Shown: positions 1 through 9,672, numbered from the stretch's first letter. The stretch is DNA of 64,000 bases from JAUVUV01 sp964548275 (GCA_964548275.1 CAZJQI010000016.1:9171-73170), one strand, 5' to 3'. Notes: a model not told the origin generated them from the letters alone. Made by a program: numbers and translations.

Positions 1-117
1 GAACTGCTTAAAGTTCTGGGCGGGAGTGTGCAGCCAGGTGTTTTCTCGGATGTTGACCAAAACCAAAAGACCGACATATTCGATCTTCTGGAGCTTTTAA
101 AAATTCTCGCAGGTTAA
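1..117 (+). CDS. C-terminal end of a dockerin-like protein (partial)
   Basis: Frame 1 is open from the window edge and stops with TAA at 115-117, giving the last 38 residues of a protein. The end contains D-V-D-Q-N-Q-K-T-D-I-F-D-L-L-E-L-L-K-I-L-A-G. This matches one Ca-binding repeat of a type I dockerin (DxDxNxxxDxxDL followed by a short helix). The dockerin lies at the extreme C-terminus, and no PNPFNPST sorting domain follows, unlike the three downstream proteins. Dockerins bind cohesin modules, and the next genes encode cohesin-like domains, so a physical partnership is plausible but inferred. The upstream part is outside the window. Confidence 0.7.
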   Translation, partial: ELLKVLGGSVQPGVFSDVDQNQKTDIFDLLELLKILAG

Positions 118-240
118 TTATTTCCGAGGTTAAAATTTATGTTTTTTCAATTTTCAAAACTTATCAAGGAGGACTATGGAAAAACTGACTGGCAATGGTT
201 TTACAATTTTTTTCAAAACTTGTTTCTTGACAGAAAATTC

Positions 241-269
241 TTGACAAAAAATTGGCGGAACTGTATAAT
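241..269 (+). promoter_or_regulatory. Perfect-consensus sigma-70 promoter
   Basis: TTGACA at 241-246, a 17-base spacer, and TATAAT at 264-269: both hexamers match consensus exactly at optimal spacing. Transcription would start near 276, leaving about 280 bases of leader before the start at 558. The promoter is probably strong and constitutive unless controlled through the leader. It drives the large surface-protein gene that follows. Confidence 0.85.
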
Positions 270-557
270 TGGTCTAATTTGGGGTTTTCAAGGTAATCGT
301 AAATTTTTCAACAGTCCGCTAAGCCATTGCCATATCTACACTTAGATGCATTTTCGAGCTATAACGAAAATCAAAAGGAGGGGTGTGCATTTCTGACTAT
401 TTTCTTGTTTTCCGGATTGTGGTAAGACTTTTGTAACAGACTTGGTAACAAATGCTTAATTCATTTTAGTGGGGGAATGTCTATGAAGAAAAGCCGACTG
501 CCTTTGCCATACGGCATAACAGAGTTATCAAGAAACATCAAAAGGAGGACATCACTT
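270..557 (+). promoter_or_regulatory. Long 5' leader with repeated Shine-Dalgarno-like motifs
   Basis: Transcribed leader between the 241 promoter and the ATG at 558. It holds AATCAAAAGGAGG at 369-381 and CATCAAAAGGAGG ending at 548. A third relative, TATCAAGGAGG, ends at 172, upstream of the promoter. Only the copy at 541-548 sits correctly (9 bases) before an ATG opening a convincing signal peptide. A small inverted repeat ATAAC-AGA-GTTAT lies near 516-528. I see no known riboswitch consensus. Whether the extra motifs serve tiny leader peptides or ribosome standby is unknown. Confidence 0.4.
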
Positions 558-3500
558 ATGAAGTCTCGTCTTTTGTCCAGTGCAACAGCATTAGTTCTGT
601 TGCTTGGTTTTGTAAGCACCAATCTCTTTGGTCAAATAACCAATGCGGCCTCGGTTGGATTCTTGGTTAAAAGTTTTTCCAGGACGGGTGTTGCCACCAC
701 GGAAGGCTCCCAGACTGCTAGTGCCGGTCTGGATACGGTTGGCCGCGGGATGGAGGTTTTCGCCCGTTGGGAAACGCCGAGTCAGTTTTTGACCTCTGTT
801 GATTATACGATAACTTTCCCTAAGGGAACGGTGCTGTTTGCGAATGCTGAGGACAGCGTCTATATCAATTACAAGGACAATACCTCGGAAGTCCAGATCA
901 AAGTCGATCCTGCGAACGTTGCAGTTGTCGCCAATGACACGGCGGGTTATTTGTCTGGCAAAACTCCTTCGATCAAGGTTACCGATTATAACACCTTCTC
1001 CGGCGACAAAGTTGTTACCGTGAAGATGCTTAAAGGTATATACATCGGTAAATCGCTGGGCGATGTCAATTCCGAGGGCACCGCGCCGAATAAGAGGATG
1101 AAGTTCTCGCTGGAGCATTCAGCCAGCGCCGGCACGGTGATCAGCGACGTCACCAACTTCTACGCTGTGAACGACCTGGTAGCCGGAGTGCAGGTCAACA
1201 CGGATGTCACCGGCTACATTGATAATGCCACTAACTGGTCGAACATCGACTCCCTGGCCTTTGTTGACCGTTTCGGCAACTACGTGCCCGATTTCATGTC
1301 CGGAGCGTCTCAGGAAGACACACTCACGATCGGCGTCCCTGAAGGTGCCGGCGCGTTTGCCGACAGTGCAGAGGCCGACAGTGCCCTCCTCCGAACCGCA
1401 GGTACTCTGTTGCCGCATACAAACGGATATATGGCGTACACCGGTGACCCGGACAGCACGCTGGAGCTTACGCTTTCCAGCGGCGGGGGTTTTGGAACAG
1501 GCGCTAACGTTATTTACCACCAGAGAACTGCAAGCAAGTCAGTGGTTATCTATCTCGGTGCGGTAACATTGAACAGTGATGGTGCTCTCGGCCTGACCTT
1601 TGATGCGCCCACCGGCGCGACCGAGACCAAGTTTACATTTACGGTCGTTGGGCCGAGGGTTAACTCAGGTACAGTCCTGAACGTTGATGCAACGGCTGTG
1701 ACCGAGGTTACTAGGGACATCCTGCCCGTTGAAGAGGAAAAGAAGATCGGAACTCTCGTTCTTGCTACCGCGGCCACAGGCACTAACTACAACGGTGAGG
1801 CTTTGAGCGGTGGCTTCACTCTCACCCTGAAGAACATATTCGGTGAGAGTTTCGACGGTGGTGCTGTCGGTACTATTTCCGATTCCGTGAGTCTTACTTT
1901 GAAGTATCGAAAAGGTACTTACGACGTAGATGAGGAGGAGTGGTCGTATGCGATCGACCCAACGCTGACCGGGTTGCTGACTTCCGGCGGCCTTGTTACC
2001 AGCGTGTACACCAGGCCGGCTACCGAGCTTACAGGGACAGGTATCAGCGATGCTATGAATGTGGTTGGCCTTACCCTTACAGCCGGCGTTTGCACCGTGG
2101 CTGCCCCGGTATATCTCGGCACGACCTCGCATCCCATTGGCGACTCGATTTACGTTGTCGCCGCGGCCTTTAATAACCCAGATGTTCGCGACAGCGTGCT
2201 CATTTCGGTTGAGCCGAGCGTGCCGGTTGCCTTCGATCTGGATACCCTGAAAGTCAATCTGGCCATAGCCAATGCCGAGAACAATATCATAAAAGGCGAG
2301 CCGATTGCGATCAATCTGCCGATGTTCGCTCTTGATACCGCATATAACCGGGTTTCTAATTTGAGCCTGGTTACAGAAGCCGGTTATCTGGATGCTCTCA
2401 GTGCATATCCTGCAGTTGACGGGATCAACTTCCTGATGGACCTGCGCGATCCTGTCGGTTACAGGAGTACGACGGAACAGGATTCGATCCTTTTTGCCAC
2501 GGTTGGTTCTGCCCGTGAGGACAGCTCGTATATTTATGACCTTACAGTGGCAAGAGATGACAGCAGCAAGATCAACCTCGGCGGCGTGGGGGATGATTCC
2601 CTGGGTATGAGCCTGTTATACGCAGCAGGTATCAACTTCAAGATAAGCATTGTCTGGGATCCCGGTGCGGTTCCTGGCGGCGCCCTAACTTTTGCAGAGA
2701 GAAGAATTGATCTGGGCCTGTTCAACATCGCGCCGGTTGCTACCACCGACAGCGTGGAGAGTATTACCCAGGTATCTGATCCGGATACGGTGGGTGCGAC
2801 GCACGATCTTATACTTTCCTTCGTGATACCTATGGATCCCGCGAACAGCATCGGTCCGAACCTGGATGAGAAGTTGTTCTACATCGACTTCCCCGATCTG
2901 CCGGAAGTCGATGTGATAGCCTGGGATACTATCAAGGTCTCCACGGACAATGTCAACTATTACGCGGCTCTCAGCGTGAGCCAGGCTGATGACTCGCTCT
3001 GGATCGCCACGCCGATCGAGTTGAACTCTATCCTTGCGGACTTGACCGTCTGGGTTAAATTCCTGGATTTCGTCAACCCGTCCGTTGCGGATACGATAGG
3101 TTACACTATTCAGATGAAAACCGAGGCCTGCCCGGTACTGGCCACGAACCTCGATGCTTTGGTTGTATTGCCCGCACCCACCGGGCCGACACCAGGCGCA
3201 CCTACTGAGTTTACTGTCGTAACTCTGCCGGATTCGCTCACCCCGGATACACTAACCGCTCAGGATATAGCTATTAATGCGGTTGACGCCGACTCGATTA
3301 AAAAAGTGTACATTAATATCTATGAGAGTACACTTACGCTTGACGAGACAACCCATTTGTTCGTCGAGTCCGATCCGGTCGTCACAGTGGATTCGCTCGT
3401 TTACACGACTTATCCGGAAACCGTGGAGGTGTCCAAGAGCATACCGGCCAAAGATCTGGCAACGAAGATTGGGATCGATCTCACTGTGATCGATGCTACT

Positions 3501-4454
3501 GATGATACTGTGACTTCGGATAAGAAGAGCTATCTAATCGCTCCGTTGCGCGGTAAACGGAAACTGAGCACAGATGCGGTAAACGTGGCCGACCTGATGC
3601 GTTGCGTTTACCTGGTGGCCGGAGTGGTCGAAACACCCAAGGTCGTAGACTGGTTCGGTCTCGATCTGGATCAGAGCGGTGCTTTCGATGCGCTTGACCT
3701 TCAAGCCGTGCTTGCGATCTGGAGAGGAACCGGAACGTTACTGGCCTCCGCTTCCGGGGAACTGGCCAGCGAAGCCAAAGTCGAGCTTTCTTACGAGGCA
3801 GTCGACAAGGCCAACGCGAACCTCATGGTCAGCCTCGAAAACAACGGTATCTTGAATATGGGTGTATTCCGGGTCAAGTACGACACAGAGAAATACGTGT
3901 TAGGCGATGCCAGTGCAACCGGACGTCTTGAAGACCTTACTGTGGTCTCGCATAACAACGAGGCTGAAGGTGAGTACAGTATAGTGGTGGTCAACGTTAA
4001 CGGCCGCCCGATAGTCTCCGGTACTGGTGTGATTCTGACCATTCCTGTCTCGGCGGTTGGGGAGAAGTTTGACGGCATAGGAGAAATCTCGCTGCTGAGT
4101 GCCGGTTTCGAGTCGAGCGTCACGACGGAGTTGAGCCGCGAGGCTCTGGCCCTGAAGGTAGCGCTGCCGAAAGCCTTTGCCTTGAGCCAGAACTTCCCTA
4201 ACCCGTTCAACCCCTCAACGACAATTGCCTTTGATATACCTGAAGGCAAGGAAGTCAGTGTCCGGCTGAACGTTTACAACATGCGCGGACAGCTCGTACG
4301 CACACTGGTCAACGAGCTCAAGAGCGAAGGCTCTTACCAGATCCAGTGGGACGGCACGGACAATTACGGCCGCAGAGTTTCTTCCGGAGTCTACTTCTAC
4401 CGGATTACAACCGGTGAGTTCAGTCAGACTCGAAAGATGGTGATCCTCAAATAA
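558..4454 (+). CDS. Secreted dockerin/cohesin-like surface protein with FlgD-like sorting domain
   Basis: Predicted 1298-aa exported protein. I place the start at ATG 558 because AAAGGAGG (541-548) precedes it by 9 bases and it opens a classic signal peptide (MKSRLLSS, hydrophobic VLLLGFV, then FGQ). An in-frame ATG at 477 or 483 with a GGGGGA before it would add 25-27 residues and is a weaker choice. Residues about 30-990 are Ser/Thr/Asp-rich beta-type sequence with no family I can name. Residues about 1000-1060 are dockerin-like (N-V-A-D-L-M... and D-L-D-Q-S-G-A-F-D-A-L-D-L). About 1070-1190 is a cohesin-like beta sandwich. From about 1201, PNPFNPST starts the C-terminal sorting domain, which ends RKMVILK. 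Such domains mark outer-membrane translocation and surface attachment in FCB bacteria. It is probably an abundant scaffold or surface-layer-like protein; the exact role is unknown. Confidence 0.8.
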   Translation: MKSRLLSSATALVLLLGFVSTNLFGQITNAASVGFLVKSFSRTGVATTEGSQTASAGLDTVGRGMEVFARWETPSQFLTSVDYTITFPKGTVLFANAEDSVYINYKDNTSEVQIKVDPANVAVVANDTAGYLSGKTPSIKVTDYNTFSGDKVVTVKMLKGIYIGKSLGDVNSEGTAPNKRMKFSLEHSASAGTVISDVTNFYAVNDLVAGVQVNTDVTGYIDNATNWSNIDSLAFVDRFGNYVPDFMSGASQEDTLTIGVPEGAGAFADSAEADSALLRTAGTLLPHTNGYMAYTGDPDSTLELTLSSGGGFGTGANVIYHQRTASKSVVIYLGAVTLNSDGALGLTFDAPTGATETKFTFTVVGPRVNSGTVLNVDATAVTEVTRDILPVEEEKKIGTLVLATAATGTNYNGEALSGGFTLTLKNIFGESFDGGAVGTISDSVSLTLKYRKGTYDVDEEEWSYAIDPTLTGLLTSGGLVTSVYTRPATELTGTGISDAMNVVGLTLTAGVCTVAAPVYLGTTSHPIGDSIYVVAAAFNNPDVRDSVLISVEPSVPVAFDLDTLKVNLAIANAENNIIKGEPIAINLPMFALDTAYNRVSNLSLVTEAGYLDALSAYPAVDGINFLMDLRDPVGYRSTTEQDSILFATVGSAREDSSYIYDLTVARDDSSKINLGGVGDDSLGMSLLYAAGINFKISIVWDPGAVPGGALTFAERRIDLGLFNIAPVATTDSVESITQVSDPDTVGATHDLILSFVIPMDPANSIGPNLDEKLFYIDFPDLPEVDVIAWDTIKVSTDNVNYYAALSVSQADDSLWIATPIELNSILADLTVWVKFLDFVNPSVADTIGYTIQMKTEACPVLATNLDALVVLPAPTGPTPGAPTEFTVVTLPDSLTPDTLTAQDIAINAVDADSIKKVYINIYESTLTLDETTHLFVESDPVVTVDSLVYTTYPETVEVSKSIPAKDLATKIGIDLTVIDATDDTVTSDKKSYLIAPLRGKRKLSTDAVNVADLMRCVYLVAGVVETPKVVDWFGLDLDQSGAFDALDLQAVLAIWRGTGTLLASASGELASEAKVELSYEAVDKANANLMVSLENNGILNMGVFRVKYDTEKYVLGDASATGRLEDLTVVSHNNEAEGEYSIVVVNVNGRPIVSGTGVILTIPVSAVGEKFDGIGEISLLSAGFESSVTTELSREALALKVALPKAFALSQNFPNPFNPSTTIAFDIPEGKEVSVRLNVYNMRGQLVRTLVNELKSEGSYQIQWDGTDNYGRRVSSGVYFYRITTGEFSQTRKMVILK

Positions 4455-4468
4455 GAGGATAACGGCTA

Positions 4469-4507
4469 AAGAGTGCCGGATTCTCAGAAGAATCCGGCAC
4501 TCTTTTT
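4469..4507 (+). terminator. Strong intrinsic terminator
   Basis: A perfect 16-bp stem, AAGAGTGCCGGATTCT (4469-4484) and its complement (4489-4504), closes a 4-base loop and runs into a T tract ending at 4507. It lies 15 bases after the stop at 4454, so the next gene needs its own promoter within 4508-4649. I did not find an obvious one there. Confidence 0.92.
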
Positions 4508-4649
4508 AAACAAAGAAACATCATTGTTGTGTATTGTGTCCGTATTGTCGAGAATCTCCAACCAATCGGGATTACTTAATCATGGGATAGAAGCAGATGA
4601 TAAAATCAACTCGTTATATCTGCTCGTCACGAGACGGGGAGGTTAAGAT

Positions 4650-7600
4650 ATGAAACTTAAGAGGCTTTTAAGCCTGACAGGATTTTTAACTGCAATACTG
4701 ATGTTTACTGGTGGGAGTAGCCTGCATGCGGCGGATCTTATACGCATAGGGAGTGCCCAGGCTTTCGCTGGGGGTAATGATACGGTTAGCGTATATGTTA
4801 CTACGGATGAGGCATATAACGCTGTTGAGATACTCCTTAGCTTTGATCCGGCTAAGTTCAGCTACGAAGAGGGAAGCCTTGTCTATGATCAGGAGGCTTG
4901 GAATCCTGCCTGGGGTGCTCCCGATGTACTAGCCGACAGCGTCAACGGGACGGTTAGAGTATCATTCGTTTCTCCAACAGTGCTGGATGCTGCGGTGCCC
5001 CAGTCTGCTGTCGCGCTTAAGCTTTTCTCGGTGGTCCTGAATGTTGCCGAGGGAGTTGCTACAGGCACGGAAACTATTACCCCGAGCGGAATGTTTGCCA
5101 GCCGGGACGAGGAATACAACCCGGTAGAGCACGTGGTTACAAATCTCACTGCCGGCTCTTTCCTCGTCCAGACCGCTTTTACGATTTCTGTAGAGGAGAA
5201 CGTTCAGGCGAGTCCAGGGTATGCCACGCCGGTAAATATTTATCTTACCAATGCTAAAGACGCTGTCGGTGTTCAGTTCACTTTGACTTTCGCCAGCGCT
5301 CAGCTCGAGTACGCCGGGACGGTTGAATTGAACCAGGAGGCCTGGCAGGACGGGACACCTCAGCCTGTGGAGGTGACACCTGCGGCGGGCGAGGTGCAGG
5401 TAGTCATTTACGCCTCTGCTACTGCAAAGATTCCCGTATCGAACGATCCGCGCTGGATTGCCAAGGTCTACCTGAAAACCGCCGATGGCGCGGCTGAAAC
5501 GGCAGTCAACCCGCTGACATTGTCTGAAGGCATGGTGGTTACTGTCGATGAATTTGAACCTATAGAAAATTCTGCCACGCTCGTTGACGGCAATTTTGAG
5601 ATTCTGGCAAAACAAAGCCTGAAAGTGAGCACTGATGCGGCAGCGCCACAGGGTGGCTCCGATACGGTTAAAGTTTATTTGAAAACCGCCGAGACTGCTG
5701 TTGGGGTTGAAGCCGAACTGAAGTTCGACGCGGACCAGTTTACCGCCGACGAGAGCAGTGTCGTCTTTAACAAGGCGATATTCTCTGGCCTGGAAGCCAA
5801 TGTAACTGTCGATGTGCTGGTCACTGATTCGACACTCAAGGTAACGGCCTTACCGGCGGCCCAGGACAGCATTGCGGGGAGTGATGTTGAGAAAGATCTC
5901 TTTTCCGTGGTGCTCCAGGTTAAGGAGGACGCTACACCCGCTTCCTATGACCTGGATATCAGTGGGATGCTGACGACCAGGGACGAGAATTACGATACTG
6001 AGGAATGGCCTATCACTTCTGTTACCAAAGGCGCGTTCCTTGTCCGCAGTCCTTTCGAGCTTCAGGTGCAGAGCATGACCGTCCTTCCTCTGACTAAACA
6101 AACGGTTAACATTCTGTTAACTAATAGAGATATAGTTATCGGAGGGCAGGTCGTAGTCAAATTCAACTCCACTGAGCTAACCTACGAAGAGGGTTCGCTG
6201 GTAGTTAACAGCGATATCTGGAGCGCAGGGGCACCGACATCTGAAGTGGAGGCAGGTGCAGACAGCGTGGCGGTACGCCTTTACGATCTCACTGGACAGA
6301 CAACGATTGCGGCCGGTGGATCAGGCCAGGTACTGCTGTCCCTCGATTTAACTCTCAGCAGCGTCCTGGCGGTCGGTGACACGGCATGGATCAATGTGGA
6401 AGGTCTGGCTGCTGTCCCGGACCCGGACGACCCATCCGATCCCCTGGAGCAGATCGCAACCGGTATTTCCGGATATATTGCCGTGAGCGAGGAAGTTGGG
6501 CCGACGGAGCCGGAGGACGTGACATACCTCAAGGTCATGCCGGTTGTTGCCGCTGCCGGAGGAGCAGCGAATTCAACGAAAGTCATGCTCTACTCAGTGG
6601 AAAAGGACGTGGCTGGAGTCGGATTCAAGTTCAAGTTCGATCAAACGAAAATCCAGTTGACAAGTGTCGCGGAAGGCGCTGACGTCCCAGTGCCGTATGG
6701 GGTGGTCTACCCGATTGACTTGGATTCAGCCAATACGAACGGAGAGTTTATTCTGTCAGCAATCGACACTAGTTTAGCAAATCCCATCGCCGCCGGCACA
6801 GAGGCTGAAATTGTGGTTGTCGGTCTGCAGGTGCTGGAAGGTGTCGCAACTGGCCACATACCGCTAACTCTGGAAGAGGCTTCGCTGTCAGATCCGGAGG
6901 GACTGGATATACCCGTCACGGTGACTAACGGTTACGTCAGTGTGGTTATACCCACTGGAGCCGATCTGAACGGTGATGGCGTAATCGACGCCAGAGATTT
7001 GTGGTACTACCTGAACAACCCCATGACGGTGCTGATCGACGATCTTGCCGCATGTATCGCAACGCTGCTGGCACAACCGTTGCCCTCGACCATGCTTGCT
7101 TCGGCCCAGGATGCGGTCTATACAGCGAGCGCGGCGGATGGTGCAGCCTTGATCAACCTGAACACTGATTTCGAAATCATCCTTGCTCGCTTTACATTCA
7201 GCTATGACAATTCCTACGGCGTGGCGGATGTACAGTTGAGCCAGGCATTGGCGGGCAAAGTCTTTATCAAGAAGATGTTTGTGGAAGGTAAACTGGTTGT
7301 TGATATAATCAGTCTTACCGGCCTGGTTCCCGCTGAGCTGGGAAGCGAAATGTTCAGTGTTGCTTTCCGTGACGCGAGTCATCAAGAGGTTGGCCTTACT
7401 CTGGAAAAAGTCGAGGTGGCTGACCGCAGCGGAAAGGTTTACATTGAGGCTGCCAAGGTAAACGTGGCGAAAGCTTTGCCAAAGGTTTTCTCCCTGTCCC
7501 AGAACAGCCCCAACCCGTTTAACCCCTCGACAACGATCTCTTACGAGATTCCAGAATCGAGCGGTGCGGCTAAAGTTGTGGTGGCTGTTTACAACATTCG

Positions 7601-7769
7601 TGGACAGAAAGTTATTACCCTGGTAGATGAGCTCAAGGAAGCCGGACAGTACTCTGTTAACTGGAATGGCCGGAATGAAAACGGCCGGAGAGTATCTTCC
7701 GGTGTTTACTTCTACAGAATGAGTGCCGGCGATTTTACGGCAGTTAGAAAAATGGTAATTGTGAAGTAG
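4650..7769 (+). CDS. Secreted multi-cohesin protein with internal dockerin and sorting domain
   Basis: 1039-aa exported protein. GGGGAGG lies 6-8 bases before the ATG, and a signal peptide covers residues 1-27 (ending LHAA). About five cohesin-like domains of roughly 145 residues follow, starting near residues 28, 175, 323, 468 and 624. Each carries the V-x-V-Y-[VL]-x-x-x-x...[AV]-V-G-[VF]-x-x-x-[LF]-x-F pattern and often Y-E-E-G-S-L-V. A Ca-binding repeat D-L-N-G-D-G-V-I-D-A-R-D-L at about 769 starts a dockerin-like module. A sixth cohesin-like domain (about 816-930) precedes the sorting domain (about 940-1039; PNPFNPSTTI, SSGVYFYR, RKMVIVK). Having both cohesins and a dockerin, it could act as an adaptor scaffoldin. 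The ligands are not evident from sequence. It is paralogous to its neighbours on both sides. Confidence 0.82.
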   Translation: MKLKRLLSLTGFLTAILMFTGGSSLHAADLIRIGSAQAFAGGNDTVSVYVTTDEAYNAVEILLSFDPAKFSYEEGSLVYDQEAWNPAWGAPDVLADSVNGTVRVSFVSPTVLDAAVPQSAVALKLFSVVLNVAEGVATGTETITPSGMFASRDEEYNPVEHVVTNLTAGSFLVQTAFTISVEENVQASPGYATPVNIYLTNAKDAVGVQFTLTFASAQLEYAGTVELNQEAWQDGTPQPVEVTPAAGEVQVVIYASATAKIPVSNDPRWIAKVYLKTADGAAETAVNPLTLSEGMVVTVDEFEPIENSATLVDGNFEILAKQSLKVSTDAAAPQGGSDTVKVYLKTAETAVGVEAELKFDADQFTADESSVVFNKAIFSGLEANVTVDVLVTDSTLKVTALPAAQDSIAGSDVEKDLFSVVLQVKEDATPASYDLDISGMLTTRDENYDTEEWPITSVTKGAFLVRSPFELQVQSMTVLPLTKQTVNILLTNRDIVIGGQVVVKFNSTELTYEEGSLVVNSDIWSAGAPTSEVEAGADSVAVRLYDLTGQTTIAAGGSGQVLLSLDLTLSSVLAVGDTAWINVEGLAAVPDPDDPSDPLEQIATGISGYIAVSEEVGPTEPEDVTYLKVMPVVAAAGGAANSTKVMLYSVEKDVAGVGFKFKFDQTKIQLTSVAEGADVPVPYGVVYPIDLDSANTNGEFILSAIDTSLANPIAAGTEAEIVVVGLQVLEGVATGHIPLTLEEASLSDPEGLDIPVTVTNGYVSVVIPTGADLNGDGVIDARDLWYYLNNPMTVLIDDLAACIATLLAQPLPSTMLASAQDAVYTASAADGAALINLNTDFEIILARFTFSYDNSYGVADVQLSQALAGKVFIKKMFVEGKLVVDIISLTGLVPAELGSEMFSVAFRDASHQEVGLTLEKVEVADRSGKVYIEAAKVNVAKALPKVFSLSQNSPNPFNPSTTISYEIPESSGAAKVVVAVYNIRGQKVITLVDELKEAGQYSVNWNGRNENGRRVSSGVYFYRMSAGDFTAVRKMVIVK

Positions 7770-7770
7770 A

Positions 7771-7824
7771 AATCAGGCACCGGGCTCCCGCTCCTCGAGC
7801 GGGAGTCCGGCACTGAACCTGATT
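7771..7824 (+). terminator. Intercistronic stem-loop without T tract
   Basis: AATCAGG (7771-7777) pairs with CCTGATT (7818-7824). Inside, CTCCCGCT pairs with AGCGGGAG across a CCTCG loop, and CCGG pairs with CCGG around these. No run of T follows, so it is more likely an mRNA-stabilising or attenuating hairpin than a full terminator. It begins 2 bases after the stop at 7769, and the next gene starts 32 bases beyond it. Confidence 0.5.
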
Positions 7825-7855
7825 ATAGATAAACCAGCTCATCAGGGGGAACGAT

Positions 7856-9652
7856 ATGAAAATATTTAAGATACTATTCCTTGGAATAGTACTTGTGCTT
7901 TTCAACTTGGCGTATCTGGCGGCGCAGACCGAGTCTGATACCGTATCCATCAGTCCGGGGATTGGTCAGCCCGGTGGTACACTGGATATAACTGTTGATG
8001 TAGCGATTAACTCGGAAAACGTCGGAGGATTGGTCATCACCTTTGCTGTACCGTCCGAGTTGGATACCTCAGCGGGTGCATGGTATGCATTCTCTCCTGG
8101 GTATGGTGAAGCGCTTTCTCAACATCTTGAAACATTGGTCAGTAAGACTGATTCATTGATAGCCGTTGCCCTGTTTGGGCTTACCAGCTTCGATGATCTG
8201 ATAGTATTAGGGAAGATACCCTCCAAGTCAGGTGAATTGATAACTTTTACACTCAATGTTCCTGAGGACATGGAGGAGGGTTCTTACGAGATTACGGCTG
8301 ATCCGGAAGCAAACCAGATCACGTCAAGTGTTATAGGAGAAACTCCATGGAGTTTCACGCTAGAACTTGGGCCAGTCGTAATCTCCATCATCCCGGACGA
8401 CAATACCCTGCGACTGGATGCCTCCCTCACTGCCATGAGCGGCGGAACGCTCTCGCTGCCGGTCTATATTGCGAATAAGGATACGGTGGATTCCGGGAGC
8501 TTTAAGCTTACCTATCCCTCCAGCACTCTGACTTTCTCCAGCGTTACAGCGGGAACCCGGGCTGGCGGGATGACCTTCAGCAGCGGTGTTGCCCTTGCAG
8601 GTACCGCATTAAGCGCTGTTGGTGATAAAGTAGCCACTATCTCCTTCACCGGCGGTGAGATACCCACAGGCGGACTTGGCGATATGTGCACGGTTGCGTT
8701 CAGTGTTGCCTCTGTCGGCGCAGGTGTCACTGCTTCTGTGGTTCTGAGTGACGTAGTGCTGAATGGCGGCGCTCTGACAGTCGCCACTTCGCCACAGGCC
8801 ACAGCAGACTTAAGTTTCGCCTTTGGCGATACGTTGGCTATCGCTGTCCAGACCGGTACTGCCGATAAAGGTGTCCCGTGGGAGGGAACCGGTATTGCTC
8901 CCATTATCGATGGGCAGCTTCACCTGCCGATCCGGTTGAAAAACAGCGTGCCTGTGCAGAGCCTCATTTTCTATGTTACGGAAGGTCCGGTGGATAAAAC
9001 CGGCGTTCTCTCGGCCGACACTCTGGTGCCGGTCACGACTCTCACCCCGACATCCGGTTGGGTGGCTACTGCTGTAGATTCCGGCTCCTTTGTTAAGGTG
9101 GTTGCTTATGCTGCTACACCTGCTGACGGCATACCAGCCGGAGACAATGTTGTTCTTCACGTGGTCTATGATATCACTCTGGCTGAGGGAGAGATACCCG
9201 GGGTCGATGATCTAGGGATCGATATCAGTTTTGCGCTGGCGGGCGTTCAGGTGGTTGACAATACCGGCAGCCTTGTCGGCATTGAAAAAGTGGGTGCTAC
9301 AGCTACGATTGACTGGCGCGTGCCTACCTCGGGTGAGGGCGTTGGCCCTGGCGCCGCGCTGCCCAAGGCTTTTGCACTGGCCCAGAACTATCCGAACCCG
9401 TTCAACCCGTCCACTACGATCAGTTACCAGATCCCCGAGGACGCAGGTAACGTATCTTTTACTCTCAACGTGTACGATATCCGCGGACGCCTGGTAAAGA
9501 CACTGGCCAAAGGTATGAAAGGTTCAGGTTTCTACTCGGCATTCTGGGACGGTTCTGATTCTAACGGCCGTCAGGTAAGCAGCGGAGTTTACTTCTATCG
9601 CTTCACTTCCTCCAAGTACAGCGCCACGAGGAAGATGATCCTGCTGAAGTAA
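7856..9652 (+). CDS. Secreted cohesin-like protein with sorting domain
   Basis: 598-aa exported protein. AGGGGGA (7844-7850) lies 5 bases before the ATG. The signal peptide is about residues 1-23 (MKIFKILFLGIVLVLF...LAAQ). Three beta-rich modules resembling cohesins follow at about 24-180, 185-325 and 335-480. The sorting domain is at about 500-598 (FALAQNYPNPFNPST, SSGVYFYRF, RKMILLK). Unlike its two upstream neighbours it shows no dockerin repeat. It is probably a smaller surface anchor or cohesin display protein. It may be co-transcribed with the 4650 gene through the hairpin between them. The function is inferred from domain type only. Confidence 0.78.
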   Translation: MKIFKILFLGIVLVLFNLAYLAAQTESDTVSISPGIGQPGGTLDITVDVAINSENVGGLVITFAVPSELDTSAGAWYAFSPGYGEALSQHLETLVSKTDSLIAVALFGLTSFDDLIVLGKIPSKSGELITFTLNVPEDMEEGSYEITADPEANQITSSVIGETPWSFTLELGPVVISIIPDDNTLRLDASLTAMSGGTLSLPVYIANKDTVDSGSFKLTYPSSTLTFSSVTAGTRAGGMTFSSGVALAGTALSAVGDKVATISFTGGEIPTGGLGDMCTVAFSVASVGAGVTASVVLSDVVLNGGALTVATSPQATADLSFAFGDTLAIAVQTGTADKGVPWEGTGIAPIIDGQLHLPIRLKNSVPVQSLIFYVTEGPVDKTGVLSADTLVPVTTLTPTSGWVATAVDSGSFVKVVAYAATPADGIPAGDNVVLHVVYDITLAEGEIPGVDDLGIDISFALAGVQVVDNTGSLVGIEKVGATATIDWRVPTSGEGVGPGAALPKAFALAQNYPNPFNPSTTISYQIPEDAGNVSFTLNVYDIRGRLVKTLAKGMKGSGFYSAFWDGSDSNGRQVSSGVYFYRFTSSKYSATRKMILLK

Positions 9653-9672
9653 ACTAAAGATTGTCTGGAACT

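Noticed and set aside
176..244. 22-codon ORF with AAGGAGG just before it
   Set aside because: Spacing to the ATG is only 3 bases and it overlaps the -35 element, so translation from the main transcript is impossible; kept only as a note on repeated motifs.
139..345. 68-codon ORF in the leader of the first large gene
   Set aside because: It spans the perfect promoter, has low-complexity Phe/Lys/Asn content and no Shine-Dalgarno; the region is better read as regulatory.
270..557. Possible cyclic-di-GMP or other riboswitch in the long leader
   Set aside because: None of the conserved core sequences of known riboswitch classes could be found by eye.
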